A stretch of DNA of 64,000 nt from CAWCBG01 sp963793845. GTDB taxonomy: Bacteria > Acidobacteriota > Terriglobia > Terriglobales > Acidobacteriaceae. A program made the position numbers and the translations under genes. Under the pieces are notes generated by a model. That model did no database searches. It saw nothing but the letters and a program-made list of their open reading frames with translations, and was not told the DNA's origin. Shown piece after piece: positions 44,838 through 53,029 of the stretch (position 1 is its first letter; each line of letters starts with the position of its first letter). The stretch lies in contig CAWCBG010000001.1 of assembly GCA_963793845.1 (NCBI GenBank), forward strand, positions 124,001 to 188,000. The letters run 5' to 3'.

Positions 44838-45127
44838 GATGAGTACGACCTCCAGTTGTGTTGCAACACTATGTCTCTAGAGGCTTAGGCCACAGTGCGA
44901 GTGCTGAAAAGATGCGTCTCACGACTGCCTCTGGCCTTAATAGTGCAAGTAGCTTGCCGAAGTTGCAAGCGAAAAGAAGCGGAATTTCGTAGGGCTGTAA
45001 CTCTCTGATTCATAAGGTAATAACACCGTTTTAGAAGTATTCGATGAGCTTTGGGGAATGGCGCTCGGTGGGTGAAAAGAACCACTTGCGATTTCTGCCA
45101 TGTCAAATTCCGCAATGAGATGTTTGT

Positions 45128-45153
45128 TGAAAACAGGACCAAAATGGGAAAAA
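45128..45153 (-). promoter_or_regulatory. Shared upstream element, tetrahaem cytochrome copy
   Basis: Minus strand TTTTCCCATTTTGGTCC followed by TGTTTTC, about 300 bases upstream of the cytochrome start. It differs from the 48.1-kb copy by one base in the first 17. A TTGACA sequence (complement of 45101-45106) follows about 30 bases further on and could be a -35 box; no clear -10 is seen. The 44838-45215 interval otherwise holds no gene. Confidence 0.6.
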
Positions 45154-45215
45154 CCAGTGCCGTGATGCCAAAGTTACGTCCCGGGCCCGGCGAGTAGACT
45201 GATTCGGGATCGGCG

Positions 45216-46538
45216 CTATTGCTTCGCCTGGTTCGCAGCCGCATGAGTCTCGGAATTCGGTTTCGCGGCAGGTGCCGTGTCAGGCTTGGGAGTATCCGGG
45301 TTGGCTTGGGGAGCAGCCGGCGATGATTGCTTGCCCCGAAGCGTTTCTCGTTCCTTGCGCTCCTGGTCCGCCTCGGCGTCGGTCACATAGCGGAACATCT
45401 GCACCCGGCCAAGAAACTGTTCGGAGACGAACACCCGATTCTGCTTGTCGATGGTGATGTCATTGGCCTGCATAAACATTCCGGGCCACTCGCCATGCTC
45501 GCCAAAGTAGATCAGCAGACGGCCTTCCTGGTTGAAGACCTGCACCCGGTCCTGTGCTCCATCGACCACCCAGATGTGGCCATCGCCATCGATGGCGATA
45601 CCCTTGGGCCTCTCGAAGTAGCCTGGTCCATCGCCGTTCTTGCCGAACATGCTGACGAAGTTGCCGTCCGCGTCGAAGATCTCCACGCGGTCGTTGAAGG
45701 TGTCGGTCACGAAGACGTTGCCATCCTTATCGACGGCTACGCTCGAAGGCAGAGAAAAGGTTCCGGGCTCGGTCAAGGCGTGTTTCTTACCGGGAGTGCC
45801 GATATGGCGCAGGAGCTTGAAGCTGTCGGCATCGAATACGTCCACCACATCGTTCTCGGTGTCCACCACGTAAAGCAGGCGGTTCTCCGTGTCGATGGCC
45901 ACGCCGCCCGGACGGCCTAAAACGTCGGCGCCGAATGCGGCCTCTTCCTGGTGCTTGGCGTTGATCACGGCGACATGCCGCAGCTTCAGATCGGTTACAA
46001 ACAGGCGGTCGTTGTCGTCGATGGCGAGGCCGTAAATCAATCCGAAGCTGGCCTCATGCTTGTTGCGGATCAACTCGACATCGCTGTTCTCCGTGCTGAA
46101 GATGAAGATTGCGCCGACCGATTGATCAGCGACATAGATCTTGCCTTTGGAGTCAACCGCGATTCCGAAGGGCCGCAACAGCTGGAATGGAATGTCGGCA
46201 TTCTTTTCGGTTTGCGTCTTGGTGCCGGCGAGACGGTCCATCCACTTTTGCTTTTGCTTGGCCGTGTTCTTGTTGAACTTGGTTGGATCGATCTTCTCTC
46301 CCGTGAACTGGCTCTTCCACTGAATGCGGGCGATGGCCGGCGGATTGGGCCACACGATCTTGCTCAGATCGAACGACACCTTGTCGTCGGGTTTGGCGGT
46401 AGCGCCTGCGGGTGCCGTCGCCTGCTTCTGCTTGCCCGTTTGTGCGGCAGCGGGCGATGGGGAGAGCAAGGCTAGCAGGGCGCCTGCCGCCAGCAATGCC
46501 TTCCAACCGCGAACCGAATTCAGGCCATGTGCAAACAT
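45216..46538 (-). CDS. Secreted NHL-repeat beta-propeller protein (unit 2)
   Basis: 440 residues; ATG at 46538 with GGAGAGAG before it. Signal sequence WKALLAAGALLALLSPSPAA, cleavage near AAAQ. A linker (about 35-115) with FDLSKIVWPNPPAIARIQW is followed by six NHL blades, including PFGIAVDSKGKIYVADQSVG, PGGVAIDTENRLLYVVDTEN, PSSVAVDKDGNVFVTDTFND, PKGIAIDGDGHIWVVDGAQD and ANDITIDKQNRVFVSEQFLG. The C-terminus (about 395-440) is Pro/Ala/Lys-rich and disordered. It begins 19 bases after the 16-haem cytochrome gene and is surely co-transcribed with it. It resembles the propeller at 38.1 kb in plan but is not a close copy. Confidence 0.88.
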   Translation of the reverse strand: MFAHGLNSVRGWKALLAAGALLALLSPSPAAAQTGKQKQATAPAGATAKPDDKVSFDLSKIVWPNPPAIARIQWKSQFTGEKIDPTKFNKNTAKQKQKWMDRLAGTKTQTEKNADIPFQLLRPFGIAVDSKGKIYVADQSVGAIFIFSTENSDVELIRNKHEASFGLIYGLAIDDNDRLFVTDLKLRHVAVINAKHQEEAAFGADVLGRPGGVAIDTENRLLYVVDTENDVVDVFDADSFKLLRHIGTPGKKHALTEPGTFSLPSSVAVDKDGNVFVTDTFNDRVEIFDADGNFVSMFGKNGDGPGYFERPKGIAIDGDGHIWVVDGAQDRVQVFNQEGRLLIYFGEHGEWPGMFMQANDITIDKQNRVFVSEQFLGRVQMFRYVTDAEADQERKERETLRGKQSSPAAPQANPDTPKPDTAPAAKPNSETHAAANQAKQ

Positions 46539-46557
46539 TTCGTACTCTCTCCAAGTT

Positions 46558-47973
46558 CTATTGCTGCTTCGAAATCATTCCTTTGTGACAGGTCTTGCAG
46601 AACTGCATATTGGCCTCCTCGTCCTTTACCAGCAGATTCGCGTGCGCTGAAGAATGCGGCTGATGACACGTTAGACAGGTCATGGGAGCCGACGACGGCG
46701 TGCCGGGTTCGGATGGACCCGAAACCGGATGCTGATCGGTCGGATGCCCCAGGCCGTACTTCAACGGTATAACCGGCGTCTGGCGGAAATAGTCTTCCGG
46801 CAGCTTGACCTTGCCGTCGAAGATCGTCACCAGGTGTTGGCCCGCGAGCTGTTGTGGATCGCGGTCGGGACTGTGACATTCCAGGCACAGCTTGTTGGGT
46901 TCGCTCACCCGCAGCAGGTGCGCATTGTCGCCGCCGTGAGGTTCGTGGCAGGTGGCGCAACCCTGCTGGAATGCCGGCTGATGGAGGTGCTTCTTCTTGT
47001 ACTGCTCCGACTGGTCGGAGTGGCAGGCCAGGCATGCGTTCACCGGATCAGGCTGTATGAATCCGGGAGTCTTGCCGGCGTGCGGATTGTGGCAGGCGAT
47101 GCATTCTCCCTGCGCCCCGGGATGCGGGACTTTCGCCTTGTCGATTTTTTCGGCCTGCTCACTGTGACAGGTCACGCACAATGCTTTGCTGTCGGAGTTG
47201 GTCAGCACCACCTTGCCGTCCTTGGCGGGCTCATGGCAAATTTCGCAGGACTTGTCAGCAAACGGAGGATGCGTGAACTTCTGCATCAGCATCGGCTGAT
47301 CTGACTGATGCGGGTTGTGACACTGCGTGCAATTCGCGGTAGCGAACGGTTGCCCATGGTGAGCCTTGATCAGGCTCTCATCCTTCGCATCGTGGCAGTC
47401 GAGGCATAGCGCCGGAGCGGACTTGGTGAGGTGGTAATCGAACTCCTGCTTGCCACGCTCGCCTACCTTGTGGACTACGTGGCAGGTTTCGCAACCCATG
47501 TCGAGCGCCGCGTGCCGGCTGCCCTTGTCGGGAACGTTGACGCCCTGGTTGTGGCAGCTAAGGCAGAGATTTTGCGATTTATCGCCCGACTCCGGCTTGA
47601 GCAACTGATACTTGTAATCCGACTGGTGCGGGCTGTGACACTTAAGACAATCGCGCACCGCAGGAGGATGTACCGTGCCCTTAAGATCGGCGGCATTTTT
47701 GTCCGCGTGGCAGGTCAGGCAAAGCGCCGCAGGCGTGGCGGTGATCAGCTTCACGCGGGTTACGTCCTTGGCGACGCGAATCTCGTGACAACTGGTGCAA
47801 CCCATGGCGATGGCCGAATGGACGAACTTGCCCTTCGCCTTGTCTTCGTGGCACTCGATGCACTTGGCGGAATCGGTATTCTTGTCGAGCGGAACCGGGT
47901 GGATGGCCGCCGACAGAAAACCTGCGCTGAAAATCAGAGCAAAACTGAGAATGAATCGTACCGCCCGTGTCAC
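46558..47973 (-). CDS. Secreted multihaem cytochrome c with 16 CxxCH sites
   Basis: 471 residues; GTG start at 47973 with GGGAGG before it. Signal peptide VRFILSFALIFSAGFLSAAI. Sixteen CxxCH sites from CIECH to CKTCH are spaced about 20-35 residues apart, most in the doubled pattern with a nearby extra His (CHSPH, CHNPH, CHEPH, CHQPH). That is one haem per 29 residues, close to the densest packing seen in such proteins. This repeat pattern is that of doubled-CXXCH/cytochrome c3-like wires that carry electrons across the periplasm. No membrane anchor. First gene of its unit; the NHL gene follows. Confidence 0.93.
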   Translation of the reverse strand: MTRAVRFILSFALIFSAGFLSAAIHPVPLDKNTDSAKCIECHEDKAKGKFVHSAIAMGCTSCHEIRVAKDVTRVKLITATPAALCLTCHADKNAADLKGTVHPPAVRDCLKCHSPHQSDYKYQLLKPESGDKSQNLCLSCHNQGVNVPDKGSRHAALDMGCETCHVVHKVGERGKQEFDYHLTKSAPALCLDCHDAKDESLIKAHHGQPFATANCTQCHNPHQSDQPMLMQKFTHPPFADKSCEICHEPAKDGKVVLTNSDSKALCVTCHSEQAEKIDKAKVPHPGAQGECIACHNPHAGKTPGFIQPDPVNACLACHSDQSEQYKKKHLHQPAFQQGCATCHEPHGGDNAHLLRVSEPNKLCLECHSPDRDPQQLAGQHLVTIFDGKVKLPEDYFRQTPVIPLKYGLGHPTDQHPVSGPSEPGTPSSAPMTCLTCHQPHSSAHANLLVKDEEANMQFCKTCHKGMISKQQ

Positions 47974-48092
47974 CGAGACCTCCCACCCTTACCGGTATTG
48001 CACTGCAAGGCGAGTGCCGCAGACTAACACGGGCTGCTAAGCTTTCCCACCTTTACTGCAAGACATTGAAAACAGGTGGCTTGCTCTGTTAC

Positions 48093-48120
48093 TGGGAAAA
48101 GCGGACCAAATTGGGAAAAG
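48093..48120 (-). promoter_or_regulatory. Shared upstream element, 16-haem cytochrome copy
   Basis: Minus strand CTTTTCCCAATTTGGTCC followed by GCTTTTCCCAG, about 130 bases upstream of the start. TTTTCCC occurs twice here. The 17-base core differs by one base from the copy upstream of the tetrahaem gene. Confidence 0.6.
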
Positions 48121-48132
48121 GCTTCCCGGTCA

Positions 48133-48187
48133 GATCAGGGATGGGTCTTCCCCCGCACCCGTAGGCTAAAAGACCCAGTTCCTGATC
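48133..48187. other. Large imperfect hairpin in the 16-haem cytochrome leader
   Basis: GATCAGGGATGGGTCTT (48133-48149) pairs with AAGACCCAGTTCCTGATC (48170-48187) around a 20-base loop. It is upstream of the shared element as read on the minus strand, so it is more likely at the promoter boundary or an end of an upstream transcript than within the mRNA. The 47974-48723 interval has no convincing gene. Confidence 0.5.
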
Positions 48188-48723
48188 CCGAGTCTAGGCC
48201 GTCCCAGCGAAGTATCCCGAGCGGGGATTCGTGGTGTAAGGCGCGCTTCAGGCGTCCTCATTCTGCCTGATTGCCGGGGATGGCTTCGCGCAAAAAGGGT
48301 GGCACGGCCCCCGGATCGGGCTGCTTGCCTGATACTTTCTGAAGTTCGCAACTACCGAACCATGGCTCGCGGCGGCATCAGTACATATGGTCGGTAATGG
48401 GAGGATCGGTAGCGATCTCGATGGTGCTATCGGCGGCGTCCGCTCGAATCTCCCTTGGACGAGGCGGGCAGCTTCAGGAATCCGTGCGGCGCGGCCGAAG
48501 CAGAGATCTCGGCCAGCGAACAGGTTGGCGCGACTCGAGCCTTCTCCCAAGTCGGCTTCTCAGAACGATCCCCCCTACGAGGGATCGAGTTCCGAGGCCC
48601 CGAAAAAGTCTATTCCAAAACTGACTCAACGCAGGGCTTTCTCAACCCTTGACAGCGCGCGCGAGCTAGATGAAACTCTATGCCCTCGCGGCTCCAGGCG
48701 AGCCGAAGCCACGGAGACGGAAC

Positions 48724-49461
48724 ATGAAATCAGGAAGCGCAGCTCTGGCCTACCTGCGGGCAAACACCAAAAGCGCACTCGCGGCCTACGGATTCATTAT
48801 CAGGGGCCTGGCCTTGCGGGAAGCTGTGGGCTCAGGCTGCACGCTCACCTGCGAGCTTTATCCTGGCACCGAAATGACCAGTGTGTACCAGATCGACGTT
48901 ACTTTGGGTGGGAAGGACTGGTTTATTCCTTTCGGTCAGGGCGAAGCCCGGTATTGCGACGTGCCTCGCGGCGAGCCCGATGGAACTCTGGTGGTCACCT
49001 ATCCCATGAATGGGTGTGCGCTGGAAGTGCGCGACGTGGATGGTAAGAACAGGTTCTTTCACGACTCGGACGGGAAGTCTCTGCCCGCGCTGGCCTCCGG
49101 TTCGCCGAAATTTCGTTTGGTGTATGCCAAGTATGCCGGCATGACCGAGCCGACGAAGTCGCGTGCCGAACGCTATCTCATGGCGCCGAGTGACGAGGGG
49201 AAAAGTAAACCATTCAAGGTGACGGAGGAAGGGCCACAAATCATCGAGGAACGGCCTTTCTACAAGGGCAACTGGGAGCACACCATCCTCTGTATCAAGC
49301 GGGGTGCAAAATGGGATGTCTATTCCTCGGCCATCATCCTCCTCAAGGAAATGAATAGCAGTGGCAAGGGCTTCGCCAACAACATCGCCTGGCCAGTCAG
49401 AGATGCACCCCTCCTCGGGCCCGGCGCCAAGGCCGAAGAAAGCGTTACCTTTGCAGACTGA
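48724..49461 (+). CDS. Unknown soluble protein
   Basis: 245 residues from the ATG at 48724, which follows GGAGACGGAAC; an ATG at 48670 is possible. No signal peptide or membrane helix. The N-terminal part (AYGFIIRGLALREAVGSGCT, LTCELYPGTEMTSVYQIDV) and the middle (VVTYPMNGCALEVRDVDGKN with RFFHDSDGKSLP) look like a compact mixed-fold protein with Cys and acidic residues. I do not recognise the family. It converges with the glucosidase gene, whose stop lies 14 bases away on the other strand. Confidence 0.55.
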   Translation: MKSGSAALAYLRANTKSALAAYGFIIRGLALREAVGSGCTLTCELYPGTEMTSVYQIDVTLGGKDWFIPFGQGEARYCDVPRGEPDGTLVVTYPMNGCALEVRDVDGKNRFFHDSDGKSLPALASGSPKFRLVYAKYAGMTEPTKSRAERYLMAPSDEGKSKPFKVTEEGPQIIEERPFYKGNWEHTILCIKRGAKWDVYSSAIILLKEMNSSGKGFANNIAWPVRDAPLLGPGAKAEESVTFAD

Positions 49462-49475
49462 GCGTTCGACGCCTG

Positions 49476-52244
49476 CTACTTGACGGAGTTGGCTTTCGCG
49501 AAGGCGCCTGCCTTACCCGCCTCCAGGAATTTCGTTGCATCAAGATTGCCGAAGAGGTCAATCATCTTAGCCACGATCCCGGTCCATCCCGTCTGATGGC
49601 TCGCCCCTAACCCGGCGCCGTTATCGCCGTGGAAGTACTCATAGAATAAAATGTTGTCCTTCCACAAGGGATCGGTCTGGAATTTTTCCGTGCCGCCGAA
49701 CACCGGTCGCCTTCCAGATTGATCGCGCAGGAAGATCCGCGTCAGACGTTTGGAAATCTCATGTGCAACCTCGAACAGGTTCATCAGATTGCCTGAACCG
49801 GTCGGACACTCAATCTTAAAGTTGTCGCCGTAATAGAGGTAGTACGACATTAAAGCGCGGATCAGAATTGCATTCACCGGCATCCATATCGGGCCGCGCC
49901 AGTTAGAGTTGCCACCGAACATGCCGCTATCGGATTCCGCCGGCAGGTAGTTTACGCGGTATTCCTGTCCCTCGACATTCACCACGTAGGGATGGTCGGC
50001 GTGGTAACGCGAGAGCGCGCGAATCCCATAAGGACTGAGGAATTCGTTCTCGTCAAGCATGCGCGTCAGGATCCGGCGCAACCGGTCCTCATTCACCAGC
50101 GCAGCGATACCGCGCTCGGCATAACCTAAATGGCCAAGCGCGGTTGCATGGATGCTGTTGCGTATTGCGGGCATACGTTGCAGGCGATCCCGCAGCGATT
50201 TCATCACTCGCGGCAGCCGTTCGCGCTGCCAGGGCTCGATCACGGTGGTGGCGGCCAAGGGAAGCAGGCCGACCATGGAGCGGACCTTGAGCCGTCGGGC
50301 GCTGCCGTCGGGAAGTCGCAGGACGTCATAGTAGAATCCATCCTCCTCGTCCCACATGCCCTCAGGCCCCATCTGATTCATGGCGACCGCGATCCAAAGG
50401 AAATGCTCCGCAAACTTCATGGCCATGTCTTCGTAAAAATCGTCGTGGGCCGCCAACTCCACGGCAATCTCCAGCATGTTCTGGGCGAACATGGAAACCC
50501 ACGCGGTGCCATCAGCCTGCTCCAGGCTGCCGCCGGTGGGCAGAGACGCGCTGCGGTCGAAGACGCCGATGTTGTCCAGTCCCAGGAAGCCGCCCTCAAA
50601 CAGGTTCTTGCCAAAGCGGTCTTTGCGGTTCACCCACCAACTGAAGTTCAGCATCAGTTTGGCAAACGAGCGCTTCAGGAACTCGATGTCGCCTTTGCCT
50701 TTGAGAGCTTGCTCAGTCCGGTACAAAAAGATGGAGGCCCAGGCGTGTACCGGCGGGTTGACGTCGCTGAAGTTCCACTCGTAAGCGGGAATTTGACCGG
50801 TCGGGTGCAGGAAGAACTGCTGCAACATCAAGTCGAGCTGTGCTTTGGCGAAATCCGTATCGACGGTGGACAGTGCGATGGTGTGGAACGCCAGGTCCCA
50901 CGCCGCATACCAGGGATACTCCCACTTGTCGGGCATGGAGATGATGTGCTGGTTGATCATGTGGAACCATTCGCGGTTGCGCATGAAGCGTCCGCCGGGC
51001 TTTAACGGATCGATACCGTGCTCCGTGAGCCAAAAGTCCACGTCGAAGAAGAAATACTGCTTGGTCCACAACATTCCGGCCAAAGCCTGGCGCATGACCA
51101 GCGCCTCGTCCGCACTCACGCGTTCCGGCGTTATGGATTTGTAGAACTCATCGGCCTCGCTATGACGGGCCTGCATGGTTGTATCGAACGTCTTGAACGG
51201 ATCGCCGATAGCCGCGGGCGCCAAATCGCTTAACCGGAGACGGATGGTGGCGGTCTGTCCCGGCCCCCACGTTCAACTGGTAAAGTCGCCGCCGATTTGG
51301 TCCCTGTCTTTCGGGATTGACCGCGTCGTGATTGCCCTGCACCACATAATTGTTAATTCCGTCCTTGACGTAACGCGAGGTCGATTGGGCGTGCCGAACA
51401 GCCTCTCGTTGTTGGTCTCATTTTCAGTGAACAGCAGCGGGACATCCCCCTCGCAGTACAGGTATCGCTCGCCAAGATCAGCGTGTGACGCTGCCACCAC
51501 CTGTGCGCCTTTTGGGCCGGAGACCTGCTTTAGCGACGGCTTAGGCGTCTCCGGCCACCAGGTCCACGTATTGCGAAACCATAGGGTCGGCAGGACATCG
51601 ATTTTGGCCGCCTCAGGTCCGCGATTACTCACACTGATCTGGATGAGAATGTCTTCCGGCGACTTCTTGGCATATTCCACGAAGACATCAAAGTACCGGT
51701 CCTGGTTGAATACGCCCGTATCGAGGAGCTCGTACTCCATGTCGTTGCGGGTACGCCGGCGGTTGTTCTCGATCAGATCGCCGTACGGATACGCCGTCTG
51801 CGGATATTTGTACAGGTACTTCATGTAGGAATGTGTTGGCGTGCTATCGAGGTAGAAGTAATACTCTTTAACATCCTCGCCGTGGTTGGCCTCGCTGTTG
51901 GTCAGCCCGAACATGCGTTCCTTGAGGATCGGGTCTTTGCCGTTCCACAGAGCCACGCTGAAGCAAAGCCTTTGCTGATCATCGCTGATGCCGGCCATGC
52001 CGTCTTCGCCCCAGTGATAGGCGCGCGAGCGGGCCTGGTCATGCGTGAAATAGTCCCAGGCATTGCCATCCTGGCTGTAGTCCTCGCGAACCGTGCCCCA
52101 CTGCCGCTCGCTCAGGTAGGGCCCCCACTTTCTCCAGGGCTTCTTGCCGGGGACCGAATCGTCGGCGCCTGAATACTGTTGAGCTCGGAACGTCTCGAGC
52201 GTGCCTGCCTCTTGGAGTCTGGCCGATTCCGGATCTTGCGACAT
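49476..52244 (-). CDS. GH63/MGH1-like glucosidase (two frameshifts near 51258 and 51375)
   Basis: Start ATG at 52244 with GAGG before it; a longer frame begins at 52289. The joined protein is about 920 residues. The N-terminal beta-sandwich part includes WGTVREDYSQDGNAWDYFTH, YLDSTPTHSYMKYLYKYPQT and FVEYAKKSPEDILIQISV. The break region should read YVKDGINNYVVQGNHDAVNP and, after dropping one A near 51258, QTATIRLRLSDLAPAAIGDP. The C-terminal (alpha/alpha)6 barrel has KQYFFFDVDFWLTEHG, PPVHAWASIFLYR, MWDEEDGFYYDVLRL and FGGNSNWRGPIWMPVN. Acidic catalytic residues are likely in the EWNFSD and WDEEDG segments. Relatives act on glucosylated solutes or trehalose-like sugars; substrate unknown. 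No signal peptide. Confidence 0.85.
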
Positions 52245-52471
52245 TCTGAACCTCGTTCTCTGGTTGGGAACTGCTCGCGACATTGACATCGGCGGGCGGG
52301 CACCGCCGGGGCGCGCCGAAGCCCATTTATCGATGGCCCTTGATTATAAGTCGCGGAAACGTTTCATTGTTAGAGCCGCGATGCCGCGGGGCTTGTCGGC
52401 TGGGAGGATGTTCGTCAGCATGCCGGACATGAACTCGCTTATCCTCAACCAGCATCCCCAATGGAAATGAA

Positions 52472-52978
52472 TCAGGTTTTTTTGAAAAGCAGGGCCTGAA
52501 ATTCCTCCTCACCCATGACCCGCCGAAATTCACGAAAAGCAAACAGTGGGATGAATGTGCAAAATACGATGAGACTGCGGGCGAGCAGTTCATCGATGCG
52601 CACTTCGCGAGAGGCTGTGGCAACGCTGTCTCCGTGAATGAGGCGCTTGATGATCTCCTCGACAACATGAAAGGCAAAGACCAGCCAGCTGTAGACAAAC
52701 GCCTTCCACAGGGCTGAGACCAGCAAAGACCGGCTTTCGCCCCGCTTGCCCACGTGAGCGTACTCACCGATCATGATCACCTTGGTGATCACTAGTGCGT
52801 TGATGAGAGCGAACGAGTAGCTCCAATACTCGACGTGGAGTTGGTGCAGCAGGAGCATGTTGTAGGTCACAAGAGCGCAGAAGAAGAAGGCCAGATAGGA
52901 GAAAATGACCAGCAATTCTTTCAGCTCGTGTTTCGCTTTCTTCTTCAGCTCTGCTTTTGCGGCAGCGTCTTTCGCCAT
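52472..52978 (-). CDS. Small integral membrane protein of unknown function
   Basis: 168 residues; ATG at 52978 with GAGGAGG before it. A basic coiled N-terminus (AAAKAELKKKAKHELKEL) precedes four likely membrane helices: LLVIFSYLAFFFCALVTYNM, YWSYSFALINALVITKVIMI, ALWKAFVYSWLVFAFHVVEE and ELLARSLIVFCTFIPLFAF. Charged loops (GEYAHVGKRGESRS, KRLIHGDSVATASREVRIDE) look conserved-like. No family recognised. It lies 52 bases downstream of the MltF-like gene on the same strand and may be co-transcribed. Confidence 0.6.
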   Translation of the reverse strand: MAKDAAAKAELKKKAKHELKELLVIFSYLAFFFCALVTYNMLLLHQLHVEYWSYSFALINALVITKVIMIGEYAHVGKRGESRSLLVSALWKAFVYSWLVFAFHVVEEIIKRLIHGDSVATASREVRIDELLARSLIVFCTFIPLFAFREFRRVMGEEEFQALLFKKT

Positions 52979-53029
52979 CGGTCCTCCTCGAACAGCTGCG
53001 GATGGTCCGCAGTTCAGCCTCTTCGGCCA

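Noticed and set aside
45050..45153. Sigma-54 promoter upstream of the tetrahaem gene (TGGCAGAAATCGCA on the minus strand)
   Set aside because: The GG-to-GC spacing is eight bases instead of ten, and the rest does not match.
51290..51315. GGACCAAAT resembling the core of the cytochrome-cluster element
   Set aside because: It lies inside the glucosidase gene and lacks the flanking TGGGAAAA part.
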